From positions 1 through 42,170 of the forward strand of contig CABTZP010000001.1 of NCBI GenBank assembly GCA_902489375.1: 42,170 bases of DNA, read 5' to 3'. Below, piece after piece: positions 15,833 to 24,849 of this stretch; the stretch's first letter is position 1, and each line of letters starts with the position of its first letter. A model generated the notes under the pieces. It was not told the origin of the DNA and ran no database searches. It was given only the letters and a program-made list of their open reading frames with translations. The translations under genes and the position numbers were made by a program. Source of the stretch: an uncultured Tissierellia bacterium (GTDB lineage: Bacteria > Bacillota > Clostridia > Tissierellales > Peptoniphilaceae).

Positions 15833-17293
15833 ATGAATGAAATGACGATGATTTGGGATGAAGTCATCTCTATGCTTAATCTCAAATTGAATAAGATCCA
15901 GCTGAAAAATTGGATTCAGCCCTTAGTCCCTCTTTACCAAGAAGAAGATCTTTTTGTTTTTGATTCCACTTCCTCTTTTATCCGTTCAATGGTCCAAAAA
16001 AATTATCAGGATAAAATTGAAGAGTGCCTTTCCTATATCTGTCAAAGACCCATTCATATGGAGATGATTGATCCTTCTTCGCCCCGATATGAGAAGGATC
16101 TCAATAAAGCTAAGCTTTTTCAAAATCAGCAAAAGGAAGAACAAAGAAAAGAAGGCTTTGAGGACTTTGATCCCCGGTCTTCTGAGCGGGAAAACGAAAG
16201 AAAAAAAAAGGACCAGCTTCGCCTTTATCAGGAAAAAAATGGTTATAAAACCTTAAATCATAAATACACCCTGGAAAATTTTGTCCGCGGTCCATCGAAT
16301 GATTTTGCTTATGCCGCAGCAAGTGCCGTAATTAATCACCCAGGAAGTCTCTATAATCCTCTATTTATTTATGGACTCTCCGGCCTTGGAAAAACTCACC
16401 TCATGCAAGCCATTGCCCATGAAATATTAAAAAAAGATCCTACAAAAACCGTTTTCTACATTACCAGCGAAAACTTTATGAATGAGATGATCGCAACAAT
16501 TGAAGACGGCTCCAATAAGGAAAAAGAGAATTTTCGAAGAAAATACCGGTCAATTGACGTTCTTTTAATCGACGATATCCAGTTTATCGCCGGAAAAAAA
16601 GCAACCATGGAAGAAATTTTCCATACTTTTAATGACCTCAAAGAGGCCAATAAGCAGATTATTCTTTCCGCCGATAAGCCGCCAAAGGAACTCAAAAATT
16701 TAGAAGAACGTTTGGTTACCCGTTTCGAAGGAGGAATGACGGTAGATATCCAGCAGCCGGATTTTGAAACCCGAGTTGCCATTTTAAATCATAAAATGAA
16801 AGAGGAATCCCTTACCCTTCCCGCCTATGTCGTTGATTACATTGCTGAAAATGTTTCAAATAATATCCGGGAACTGGAGGGGGCCTTACTGAAAGTAATC
16901 GCCTACTTTCACTTTCGGAGCCGTACCATTGACCCCCTTTCGGTAGAGGAAAATATGACTTTTACCCGGGAAGCATTAAAATTAGATGAGGAAAATCCTC
17001 CTCAAATTACGATTGAAGAGATTATGACCATCGTGACGAAGTATTATCAGCTCAGTACTGATGATTTAACCTCAAAATCCAGGACTTCCTCAATTGCCTT
17101 TCCTCGTCAAATCGCCATGTATGAGGCAAGAAAGCAAACAAATCTTTCCCTGGTTGCCATCGGCCGCTCTTTTTTCCGAGACCATACTACAGTCATGCAC
17201 GCAGTAGATAAGGTCAATGAAAAAATTGCCGAAGACCCCAAGGTCAAAAATGATATTGACACCATCGAAAGGGAATTTCAGCGAAGGGGATAA
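15833..17293 (+). CDS. dnaA: chromosomal replication initiator protein DnaA
   Basis: This 486-residue DnaA has all four domains. Domain I (~1-85) includes KNWIQPLVPLY. Domain II is a charged linker (~90-140). Domain III is the AAA+ ATPase with Walker A GLSGLGKTHL (about 181-190), Walker B VLLIDDIQFIAGK and the sensor/arginine region LEERLVTRFEGG. Domain IV carries the DnaA-box binding signature FRDHTTVMHAVDKV. It unwinds oriC and recruits helicase. The ATG follows AAGGAACC. Its stop codon lies inside a DnaA-box-like AGGGGATAA (17285-17293), the start of the second half of the origin. The length is slightly above Bacillus DnaA (446) because of domain II. Confidence 0.98.
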   Translation: MNEMTMIWDEVISMLNLKLNKIQLKNWIQPLVPLYQEEDLFVFDSTSSFIRSMVQKNYQDKIEECLSYICQRPIHMEMIDPSSPRYEKDLNKAKLFQNQQKEEQRKEGFEDFDPRSSERENERKKKDQLRLYQEKNGYKTLNHKYTLENFVRGPSNDFAYAAASAVINHPGSLYNPLFIYGLSGLGKTHLMQAIAHEILKKDPTKTVFYITSENFMNEMIATIEDGSNKEKENFRRKYRSIDVLLIDDIQFIAGKKATMEEIFHTFNDLKEANKQIILSADKPPKELKNLEERLVTRFEGGMTVDIQQPDFETRVAILNHKMKEESLTLPAYVVDYIAENVSNNIRELEGALLKVIAYFHFRSRTIDPLSVEENMTFTREALKLDEENPPQITIEEIMTIVTKYYQLSTDDLTSKSRTSSIAFPRQIAMYEARKQTNLSLVAIGRSFFRDHTTVMHAVDKVNEKIAEDPKVKNDIDTIEREFQRRG

Positions 17294-17416
17294 AGAAAAA
17301 GGAACGGGGATAAAAAGAAATCTTATCCACAAGATTATCCCCGGTCAAAAAGGCATAAAAAAAATCAGAAAGGGACTTTTCCACCCTATCCACCGTCCCT
17401 ACTGCTATTACTACTA
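17285..17416 (+). other. oriC, downstream DnaA boxes and DnaA-trio unwinding element (dnaA-dnaN gap)
   Basis: The gap carries a perfect TTATCCACA at 17323-17331 and near-matches at 17285-17293 (-), 17305-17313 (-) and 17335-17343 (+). A weaker box, CTATCCACC, lies at 17386-17394. It is followed by a C/G cluster (17393-17399) and then the repeated triplets CTA CTG CTA TTA CTA CTA (17399-17416), ahead of an A/T-rich run to about 17433. Box, GC cluster and DnaA-trios in this order form the basal unwinding system described for Bacillus subtilis. DNA melting should therefore start just before dnaN. Confidence 0.85.
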
Positions 17417-17473
17417 AAACTTATTACTATTATGATCCGCGCAAGATGAACCTTTTTTAGAAAGGATAAGCCG

Positions 17474-18583
17474 ATGAAAATCCAAGTGATGCCACAGGAA
17501 ATGGTCAAATTTATTTCCATTAATCAAAGAGCCATTTCAACCAGAACGACCCTGCAGCTCCTCAAATGTATTCGTTTTGAGGCAGCTGATGATGAACTTT
17601 ATCTTCGTTCCACGGACAATGAATTGACGATCGAAAGTCACTTTCCTTGCCGGGTCATTGAACCGGGTGAAGTGATCATTCCCGCTGCCCTTATCGGGGA
17701 TATTTTTCGTAAGCTTCCTTCGGAGATGACCACCTTAACCGAAAAAATGGGAATGGTTACCATTACGTGCGGAGAGGTTCATTTTAATCTCCAGGCACCT
17801 TTAGTAGGAGAATTTCCTTCTTTGCCGGAAGTAAAAGAAGAAGAATGCACCCTTCTTTCCAATGAAGAGTTGATGCAATCCGTAAAGGAAACTGAATTTG
17901 CCGCTTCCCTGGATGATACCAAAGAAGCCATCACCGGCATTTTCTTTGATCAGCGGTCGGATCATATCCGGATGGTCGCTTTGGATGGGTATCGGCTAGC
18001 TGTAAAAAGGCTTTTGATGAAAAATCAAAAAGAACTTCCCGAATGTTCCTGCATTGTTCCGAAAAGAGCTTTTAATGAACTGATCCGGATGATTGACCCT
18101 CAGGAAAAAACATTCCTTCGGATTTTAGATGGCCATATCTACCTACAAAGCGGTTCTTTAAAAATGCTTTCCCGGACCATTGATCAGACCTATATCGAAT
18201 ACGAAGAAGTGATCACGGCCGAAAGTGCGAAAACCAAGGTCACCCTTTCCCGGCAGGCTTTGGTCAGCGCCCTGGAAAGAGCCTCGCTACTTTCTCGCGA
18301 GGATAAATCCAATCTTATTAAAATGAATTTTTCCGGCGATCAACTGCTGATTTCCTCGAATTCAGAACTGGGAAGCGTTGAGGAAACCCTGCCCTGCCAT
18401 CAAGAGGGAGAAGATCTTCTTATTGCTTTTAATGCCAAGTATATCTTAGAAGGAGTAAAAGCCTTTTCTTCTGACCGCCTTCTTTTGCATTTTGACGGGG
18501 AGCTAAATCCCTTGATCATTTACCCGGAAGAAGAGAAAAATTATCTCTATCTCGTCCTTCCCGTTCGCATAGCAGGTGAATAA
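17474..18583 (+). CDS. dnaN: DNA polymerase III beta sliding clamp
   Basis: The 369-residue protein has the three-fold repeated clamp architecture. Segments that fit are LLKCIRFEAADDELYLRSTDNELTI (domain 1), LVGEFPSLPEVKEE, the domain 2 block EAITGIFFDQ...MVALDGYRLAV (about 155-175), and the C-terminal YLYLVLPVRIAGE that forms part of the protein-binding pocket. It encircles DNA and tethers polymerases, including the DinB-type enzyme encoded at 38315, which carries a clamp-binding motif. AGAAAGGATAAG precedes the ATG. It is probably co-transcribed with dnaA and followed closely by the S4 protein gene. Confidence 0.97.
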   Translation: MKIQVMPQEMVKFISINQRAISTRTTLQLLKCIRFEAADDELYLRSTDNELTIESHFPCRVIEPGEVIIPAALIGDIFRKLPSEMTTLTEKMGMVTITCGEVHFNLQAPLVGEFPSLPEVKEEECTLLSNEELMQSVKETEFAASLDDTKEAITGIFFDQRSDHIRMVALDGYRLAVKRLLMKNQKELPECSCIVPKRAFNELIRMIDPQEKTFLRILDGHIYLQSGSLKMLSRTIDQTYIEYEEVITAESAKTKVTLSRQALVSALERASLLSREDKSNLIKMNFSGDQLLISSNSELGSVEETLPCHQEGEDLLIAFNAKYILEGVKAFSSDRLLLHFDGELNPLIIYPEEEKNYLYLVLPVRIAGE

Positions 18584-18587
18584 ATCC

Positions 18588-18830
18588 ATGGAAATCGTAG
18601 AAATCAAAACGGAAACGATTCGTCTTGACCAGGCAATGAAACTTTCTGGCCATGTTGAATCCGGCGCAATGGCAAAATGGCTCGTTCAGGAAAAAAGGGT
18701 CATGGTCAATGAAAAGCCCTGTCTGATGAGGGGAAAAAAGCTTCGGTCCGGAGACCGAGTATCTTTTGAAGGCATTTGTTTTATCGTTCGACAAAGCGGG
18801 GATGCGTCAGAGAAGGAAGAAATTTTTTAA
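18588..18830 (+). CDS. S4-domain RNA-binding protein (YaaA/RlbA type)
   Basis: From ATG 18588 this is an 80-residue S4-like protein. ETIRLDQAMKLSGHVESGAMAKWLVQEKRVMVNEKP and MRGKKLRSGDRVSF form the alpha-L RNA-binding fold. The Bacillus counterpart YaaA (about 71 residues), between dnaN and recF, has been linked to ribosome assembly. A GTG at 18576 overlapping the dnaN end is an alternative start; AGGTGA upstream of the ATG favours 18588. The acidic tail (ASEKEEIF) is short and variable. Confidence 0.88.
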   Translation: MEIVEIKTETIRLDQAMKLSGHVESGAMAKWLVQEKRVMVNEKPCLMRGKKLRSGDRVSFEGICFIVRQSGDASEKEEIF

Positions 18831-18883
18831 AAGGAAAAGACGTTTTTTAAAGATTTCTTTCGAAAGGAAGAACAGAGGATGCC

Positions 18884-20059
18884 ATGAAACTAAAGCACCT
18901 TACCTTGATCAATTTTCGAAATTTTCCCTATCAGGAAATTGATTTTGATCCGAACTGGAATCTTTTTTATGGCCCGAATGCCCAAGGAAAGACCAACCTT
19001 TTGGAAGGAATTTATTTAGCTGCTCATGGAAGTTCGTTTAAAAAAGCGTCGGACAGGGAAATGATCCGTTTTGGAGAACGTTCGGCCTATGTAAAAGCCA
19101 CCATTGAAGAAAAAGAAAAAATCAAAGAGGTCGAAATTAAGCTTTCAAAAGTGGATCGAAAGAGAATCCGCATCAACCAAATCGAGGCGGAAAAAATAAA
19201 GGAACTCTCCAGCCAGTTTGAAGTCGTTTTTTTTTCCCCCCAAGATCTTCTTCTCGTAAAAGGAGGGCCCTCTCATCGAAGGTCTTACCTAGATGAATTA
19301 ATCAAAAACATCGATCCCCTGTATAATAAAGAGCTGAGGATCTATGAACAGGTGCTTTCTCAAAGAAATCAGTTTCTCAGACGTCCGGTCGATTCTTGGT
19401 ATGAAAGGCAGCTGGATATTTATGACGAGCAAATGGCGGAGGCGGCCAGTTTTCTTTTTTTAAAAAGAGCTTATGCCTCTTTTCTTGTCCAGCGATATGC
19501 GGATTATGCTTTAAAAAAGCTGACTTCTGGAAAAGAAAAGCTTTCTTTATCCTATCTTCCCGGTTTTTGCGAAGGAAAGGAAAAAGAAGAGCAGGAAGAT
19601 GAGCTCAAGCATGTCGATTTTCGTTCCTATACCCGAAATCCGGCATATTTGGGAACAATCAAAGGTCTTTTTCATGATAAAATTCTAGAGGAAAGAGCAA
19701 AAGATGAGCGTTTGGGCTTTAGCCAGTTTGGTCCGCACAAAGACGATCTTCTCCTTTTGATTAATGGTCTTTCCACCAGAAAATTTGCCTCCCAGGGGCA
19801 GGTGAGAACCCTTACCCTGGCTTTAAAGCTGGCTGAGTTAAAAATTATTGAAAGGGCAAAAAAAACAAAACCCATTCTCCTTTTGGATGATGTTTTTTCG
19901 GAGTTGGATCGAAAGCGATCGGCGGATCTTTTCGAAGCGATTTTTCCCTATCAAACGATGCTCACGGCCAATGAACCCTTCTTAGAAAACCGTTTTTCCG
20001 GTCAGACGAAGCGGGGGAAAAGGATGGGGGTTTTTCAGGGAAGGCTGATCGAAAAATAG
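18884..20059 (+). CDS. recF: DNA replication and repair protein RecF
   Basis: This 391-residue SMC-like ATPase has the N-terminal LTLINFRNFPYQEIDF, Walker A GPNAQGKTNLLEGIYLAAHG (about 30-49), VVFFSPQDLLLVKGGPSHRR, the signature SQGQVRTLTLALKLAE and Walker B PILLLDDVFSELD. RecF with RecO and RecR loads RecA at single-strand gaps. It lies between the S4 protein and gyrB as in most Firmicutes. The start follows AGAGGATGCC. It is slightly longer than Bacillus RecF (370), with an extra charged insertion near residues 220-240 (CEGKEKEEQEDELKH). Confidence 0.96.
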   Translation: MKLKHLTLINFRNFPYQEIDFDPNWNLFYGPNAQGKTNLLEGIYLAAHGSSFKKASDREMIRFGERSAYVKATIEEKEKIKEVEIKLSKVDRKRIRINQIEAEKIKELSSQFEVVFFSPQDLLLVKGGPSHRRSYLDELIKNIDPLYNKELRIYEQVLSQRNQFLRRPVDSWYERQLDIYDEQMAEAASFLFLKRAYASFLVQRYADYALKKLTSGKEKLSLSYLPGFCEGKEKEEQEDELKHVDFRSYTRNPAYLGTIKGLFHDKILEERAKDERLGFSQFGPHKDDLLLLINGLSTRKFASQGQVRTLTLALKLAELKIIERAKKTKPILLLDDVFSELDRKRSADLFEAIFPYQTMLTANEPFLENRFSGQTKRGKRMGVFQGRLIEK

Positions 20060-20107
20060 AGTAAGAAAAGATTTCAGCAAAGCGGAAAACTTTTCAGGAA
20101 TAGAAAG

Positions 20108-22039
20108 TTGAGAACAGAAAAAAATATGCCAGTTAAGAAGGTTAATTACGGAGAATCGAATATTCGCGTTTTGGAAGGGCTAGAGGCCGTTCGGGTTCGT
20201 CCGGGCATGTATATCGGCTCTACCGGCGAAAGGGGTCTTCACCATTTGGTTTACGAGGTGGTTGATAATTCCGTTGATGAGGCCTTAGCCGGACGGTGTG
20301 ATCACATCACCATTGAATTATTTCCGGACGGCGGCTGCCGAGTAACCGATAATGGTTCTGGAATTCCGGTTGAAATTCACCATCAGACTAAAAAATCAAC
20401 CCTGGAAACCGTGATGACCATTCTTCATGCCGGTGGAAAATTTGATTCCTCCGCCTACAAATTTTCGGGTGGCCTTCACGGTGTCGGGGTTTCCGTTGTC
20501 AATGCCTTATCCAAAAGAATGGATGTCTGGGTTCATCGGGAGGGATTTGAATTTCATCAGGCCTATGAAAAAGGAAAGGCAGTCACCGAGCTTGAAAAAG
20601 GAAAAAAAGTAAACGATACGGGCACATCCATCCTTTTTTATCCGGATGATGCGATCTTTGAAACCATTTCCTTTGATCATCAGATTTTAGCGGATCGATT
20701 CCGGGAAATTTCCTATTTAAACGCCGGCGTTCATTTTCAGCTGATTGACCATCGCAATGACTATGACGAAAGTTTTTATTCCAAGGGGGGCATTTCTGAA
20801 TTTGTCAGCTTTTTAAATCGAAATAAGGATCCTCTTTTCAGTCAGGTTCTTCATTTTGAAGGAGTTCAGGAAGAGATTCAAATTGACATCGCCTTCCAGT
20901 ATACGACAGGTTATTCTGAGCTAGTATTAGCCTTTGCCAATAATATCCTCACCCCTGAAGGGGGCACACACCTTACCGGTTTTCGATCGGCCTTAACGAA
21001 GTCACTAAATGACTATGGCCGAACCTATAACATTATGAAAGAAAAAGATGAGAATTTAACCGGGGATGATGCCCGAGAAGGTCTTACCGCCGTCGTCTGC
21101 GTCAAGCTTTCCAATCCGCAGTTTGAAGGCCAAACTAAGGCGAAACTTGGAAATTCTGAAGTTCGGGGAGCTATGGATGCCTTCTTTTCCGAGAAGATTT
21201 CGGCTTTCTTAGAAGAAAATCCAAAGATTGGAAAAACGATTCTGGAAAAGGCCCTTTCCTCTCAAAGGGCCCGGCAGGCTGCCCGAAAGGCTAGAGATCT
21301 TAGCCATAAGAAAAATATGCTCGATTCGATGACACTTCCGGGAAAGCTGGCCGATTGTCAGTCGAATAATATTGAAGAAAATGAAATCTTTCTGGTCGAG
21401 GGAGATTCCGCCGGCGGTTCAGCGAAAACGGGTCGTGACAATAAATTTCAGGCGATTCTTCCCCTGCGTGGAAAAATTTTAAATGTTGAAAAAGCTTCAA
21501 TCAATCACATCCTCTCCTATGAAGAAATTCAGGCCATGATCACCGCTTTTGGCACGGGAATTGGGGAAGCCTTTGATATTTCCAAGCTTCGCTATGGAAA
21601 AATTATCATTATGACGGATGCTGATGTGGATGGAGCCCATATCCGGACTTTGCTTTTGACTTTCTTTTATCGGTATCTGAAACCGCTCATTGACGGAGGT
21701 CATATTTATATTGCCCAGCCCCCTCTTTACCGGGTAGTCAAAGGAAAGAAAGAAAGGTATGCCTATGATGAAAAAGAATTGGAAAAAGTCACGGCCGGCC
21801 TTCCAAAAGATTCCTACAAGATTAACCGGTATAAGGGTCTTGGAGAAATGAATGATGATCAGTTATGGGAGACAACGATGAATCCGGACCATCGTTTGCT
21901 TCTTCAGGTTTATGAAGATCCTGAATCAACAACCACCGATGACACCTTTTCCCTGCTCATGGGCGATAAAGTTCCTCCTCGAAGAGAATTCATCGTGACA
22001 AACGCCAAGCTTGCGGAAAATATTGATACGATTGGTTAA
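20108..22039 (+). CDS. gyrB: DNA gyrase subunit B
   Basis: The 643-residue GyrB has the GHKL ATPase domain (RVRPGMYIGST, EVVDNSVDEALAG with the catalytic Glu, DNGSGIPV, GGLHGVGVSVVNAL). The transducer contains FANNILTPEGGTHLTGF, and the TOPRIM domain contains EGDSAGGSAK (about residue 430) and the Asp cluster TDADVDGAHI. It lacks the Gram-negative insertion. I kept the TTG start at 20108 because AGGAA lies 7 nt upstream; ATG 20126 (MPVKKVNYG) would give 637 residues but lacks a clear ribosome binding site. It pairs with gyrA 11 nt downstream to supply negative supercoiling. Confidence 0.96.
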   Translation: MRTEKNMPVKKVNYGESNIRVLEGLEAVRVRPGMYIGSTGERGLHHLVYEVVDNSVDEALAGRCDHITIELFPDGGCRVTDNGSGIPVEIHHQTKKSTLETVMTILHAGGKFDSSAYKFSGGLHGVGVSVVNALSKRMDVWVHREGFEFHQAYEKGKAVTELEKGKKVNDTGTSILFYPDDAIFETISFDHQILADRFREISYLNAGVHFQLIDHRNDYDESFYSKGGISEFVSFLNRNKDPLFSQVLHFEGVQEEIQIDIAFQYTTGYSELVLAFANNILTPEGGTHLTGFRSALTKSLNDYGRTYNIMKEKDENLTGDDAREGLTAVVCVKLSNPQFEGQTKAKLGNSEVRGAMDAFFSEKISAFLEENPKIGKTILEKALSSQRARQAARKARDLSHKKNMLDSMTLPGKLADCQSNNIEENEIFLVEGDSAGGSAKTGRDNKFQAILPLRGKILNVEKASINHILSYEEIQAMITAFGTGIGEAFDISKLRYGKIIIMTDADVDGAHIRTLLLTFFYRYLKPLIDGGHIYIAQPPLYRVVKGKKERYAYDEKELEKVTAGLPKDSYKINRYKGLGEMNDDQLWETTMNPDHRLLLQVYEDPESTTTDDTFSLLMGDKVPPRREFIVTNAKLAENIDTIG

Positions 22040-22050
22040 GGAAGAGACCT

Positions 22051-24513
22051 ATGACAGAAGAAACAAAAAGAAACGATATTTTACCCATTGACCTGGAAAA
22101 GGTCATGAAAAGTTCCTATCTGGACTATTCAATGTCGGTTATCATTGGCCGAGCCTTACCGGACGTACGGGACGGATTAAAGCCGGTTCACCGAAGAATC
22201 CTCTATGGAATGAGTCAGTTGGGCTTGACAGCAGATAAACCCTACCGAAAATCCGCTCGATTGGTCGGTGATGTTATGGGCCGCTTTCATCCCCACGGCG
22301 ATTCTGCGATTTATGATGCTGTTGCCCGGCTTGCCCAGCCCTTTAATACTCGCTATCTTTTGGCGGATGGTCAGGGAAACTTCGGTTCTATTGATGGGGA
22401 CCGGCCGGCCGCGATGCGGTATACAGAAGTGCGAATGACCCGCTTAGCCCAGGAGATGCTTCGGGACATCAATAAAAATACAGTTGATTTTCAGCCCAAC
22501 TTTGATGAAGAAGAGCTGGAGCCAGTCGTTTTACCGGCTCGTTTCCCGAATCTTTTAGTCAACGGATCGGCAGGCATTGCCGTCGGCATGGCAACGAACA
22601 TGGCCCCTCATAATCTTGGGGAAACCATCGATGCCTGTATTGCCTATATGAAAGACCCCGACTGCTCCACAGAAAAACTAATGACTTATCTACCCGGGCC
22701 GGATTTTCCGACCGGAGCCCAAATCATGGGAAAAAGCGAGATCAAAAAAGCCTATGAGACGGGAAAGGGAAAATTAAAATTACGAGCGGTCGCGAGAATT
22801 GAAGAAAGTAAAAATCGTTATCGGATTGTCATTAGCGAAATTCCTTATCAGGTCAATAAAGCCAAGCTCATAACGGATATCGCGAAACTGGTCCGGGAGA
22901 AAAGATTGGAAGGCATTTCGGATGTCCGCGATGATACCAACCGGACAGGAATGCGGATTATTGTCGAGTTAAAAAGAGATGCCATTCCGAAAGTGGTTTT
23001 AAATAACCTCTATAAAAACACCCAAATGGAGACAACTTTTGGGATTATTAACCTTGCCCTGGTAGATGGTCAGCCTAAAATTCTTTCTTTAAAGGACCTG
23101 ATTCGCTATTACGTTTCCCATCAGGAAGAGGTTGTGACAAGAAGAACTCAGTATGACCTGGAAAAGGCAGAAGCCCGTGCCCATATCATTGAAGGCCTAA
23201 AAATTGCCCTGGATCATATCGATGAAATTATCCGCATCATCCGCTCTTCCTATGACAGTGATGAAATCAAGAAGATATTTCTTGAAAAATTCGGTCTGGA
23301 TGATCTTCAGTCTCAGGCGATTTTGGATATGCAGTTAAAGCGGCTTTCCGGCTTGGAAAGAGAAAAATTGGATGAAGAATATGAAGAGCTTCTTAAGAAA
23401 ATCGCTCGTTTCCGGGAAATTCTTTCTTCGAAAAGAGTGCTCTATCAGGCTATTGAGCAGGAGATGGAAGAAATCAAAGAAAAATATGGAGATGAACGAA
23501 GAACGAAGATCATGCCGGCGGTGGATGAGCTTTCCATTGAAGATTTGATCAAAGAAGAGGCGATCGTCATTTCTATGACCCAGAAGGGATACATCAAAAG
23601 AACCCCGGTCAGTGAATATAAGGTTCAGCGAAGGGGCGGAAAGGGAATCCGGGGAATGACGACCCAGGAAGATGATTATGTGAAGCATCTTTTTGTCGTC
23701 TCTTCCCATGACACGATCTTATTCTTTACGAACTTTGGGACGGCGTATCATCTTAATGCTTATGAGATTCCGGAAGGTTCTCGGACGGCAAAGGGTCAAA
23801 ATATCATCAATCTCTTGCAGCTGGAGCCGGAGGAGAGGGTTGAGGCCATGTTCCCGGTCAAGGAAGATGACAGGGATGAAAATTCTTATTTTGTCATGGT
23901 CACAGCCCAGGGAATTCTCAAAAAGACCGCAGTCAGCCTCTTTAAAAACATCCATGCCAAGGGCATTCGGGCGATTCGTCTGGCCGAGGGCGATGAACTT
24001 CGCCTGGTCCGCATAGGCCGGGAAGAGGATGAGGTTTTCATGGTCACCAAACTGGGCATGGCCATCCACTTTAGCCTAAAGGATATTCGTCCCATCAGCC
24101 GAGATGCGATGGGGGTAAAAGGAATCCGCTTGGATCTAAAAGATCAGGTAATTGATACGGATATTGTTGGCGATAATGAATATGTCCTTTGTGTTACCGA
24201 ATCGGGTTACGGAAAAAAGACCCATATCGATCAGTATAACTTGCAAAATCGTGGAGGAAAGGGCTTAATTACCTATAGGATCACGAAAAAAACAGGACCT
24301 TTAATTGCGGCCTGTCTGGTCAGAGAAGACGATGAAGTTCTTTTGATGAGCCAAAATAATGTCCTGATTCGGCTTAACGTCCAGGATATTTCGACGATCG
24401 GCCGATCAACCCAAGGGGTTAAGCTCAAAGAAGTTGTCAATGAAAGCGACCGGGTAGTCGCTGTTGCAAAATACATTGAAGAGCTGGACGAAGAAAATAA
24501 GGAGAACCAATAA
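22051..24513 (+). CDS. gyrA: DNA gyrase subunit A
   Basis: This 820-residue subunit has the winged-helix breakage domain with the active-site tyrosine region AAMRYTEVRM, a coiled-coil gate and a six-bladed C-terminal wrapping domain. The GyrA box QRRGGKGIRG (about 526-535) marks it as gyrase rather than topoisomerase IV. The quinolone-determining region reads HPHGDSAIYDAVARLAQ, retaining the Ser and Asp equivalent to E. coli Ser83 and Asp87, so no classic resistance change is seen. AAGGAAGAGACC precedes the ATG. The stop is followed at once by the ribosome binding site of the STAS gene, so the sigma operon may be read from the gyrase transcript. Confidence 0.97.
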   Translation: MTEETKRNDILPIDLEKVMKSSYLDYSMSVIIGRALPDVRDGLKPVHRRILYGMSQLGLTADKPYRKSARLVGDVMGRFHPHGDSAIYDAVARLAQPFNTRYLLADGQGNFGSIDGDRPAAMRYTEVRMTRLAQEMLRDINKNTVDFQPNFDEEELEPVVLPARFPNLLVNGSAGIAVGMATNMAPHNLGETIDACIAYMKDPDCSTEKLMTYLPGPDFPTGAQIMGKSEIKKAYETGKGKLKLRAVARIEESKNRYRIVISEIPYQVNKAKLITDIAKLVREKRLEGISDVRDDTNRTGMRIIVELKRDAIPKVVLNNLYKNTQMETTFGIINLALVDGQPKILSLKDLIRYYVSHQEEVVTRRTQYDLEKAEARAHIIEGLKIALDHIDEIIRIIRSSYDSDEIKKIFLEKFGLDDLQSQAILDMQLKRLSGLEREKLDEEYEELLKKIARFREILSSKRVLYQAIEQEMEEIKEKYGDERRTKIMPAVDELSIEDLIKEEAIVISMTQKGYIKRTPVSEYKVQRRGGKGIRGMTTQEDDYVKHLFVVSSHDTILFFTNFGTAYHLNAYEIPEGSRTAKGQNIINLLQLEPEERVEAMFPVKEDDRDENSYFVMVTAQGILKKTAVSLFKNIHAKGIRAIRLAEGDELRLVRIGREEDEVFMVTKLGMAIHFSLKDIRPISRDAMGVKGIRLDLKDQVIDTDIVGDNEYVLCVTESGYGKKTHIDQYNLQNRGGKGLITYRITKKTGPLIAACLVREDDEVLLMSQNNVLIRLNVQDISTIGRSTQGVKLKEVVNESDRVVAVAKYIEELDEENKENQ

Positions 24514-24522
24514 GGAGGATCT

Positions 24523-24849
24523 ATGTCTTTTCATATGAAATTGGAACAAACAGAGGAGAAGATCCTCGTGATTTTGGAGGGTGATCTGGATATCAACTCT
24601 TCGCCGGAACTAAAAGAAGCAGTGATCAGGGCTTTTGAAAAATCGCCAAAAGAAATTGTTTTTGATTTTTCCCAGTTGGACTATTTGGATTCAACGGGCT
24701 TAGGGGCTTTAATGGCGATCTTTAAAGTGGCAAAAAAAGAGGGCTATTCCCTTCGCATTCGCAATGCGAAGAAAAATGTCCGAAAACTTTTTACGATTAC
24801 CGAACTAGATAAGGAATTTATCATGGAGGATCCGGATGCAGACCGTTAA
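24523..24849 (+). CDS. STAS-domain anti-sigma factor antagonist (RsbV/SpoIIAA-like)
   Basis: The 108-residue single STAS domain has ILVILEGDLDINSSPELKEAV and the phosphoacceptor motif LDSTGLGAL with Ser57 followed by Thr58. Proteins of this type bind a GHKL anti-sigma factor when unphosphorylated and so free the sigma factor. AAGGAGGATCT gives a strong ribosome binding site 9 nt after the gyrA stop. Its end overlaps the next gene by 14 nt. The order antagonist - anti-sigma - sigma matches rsbV-rsbW-sigB and spoIIAA-AB-AC; sequence by eye does not decide between the two. Confidence 0.9.
   Translation: MSFHMKLEQTEEKILVILEGDLDINSSPELKEAVIRAFEKSPKEIVFDFSQLDYLDSTGLGALMAIFKVAKKEGYSLRIRNAKKNVRKLFTITELDKEFIMEDPDADR

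Noticed and set aside
24529..24540. TTTCATATGAAA, a parS-like core at the start of the STAS gene
   Set aside because: The outer bases do not match the parS palindrome (CT and TT instead of TG and CA) and it lies in coding sequence; a chance match is likely.
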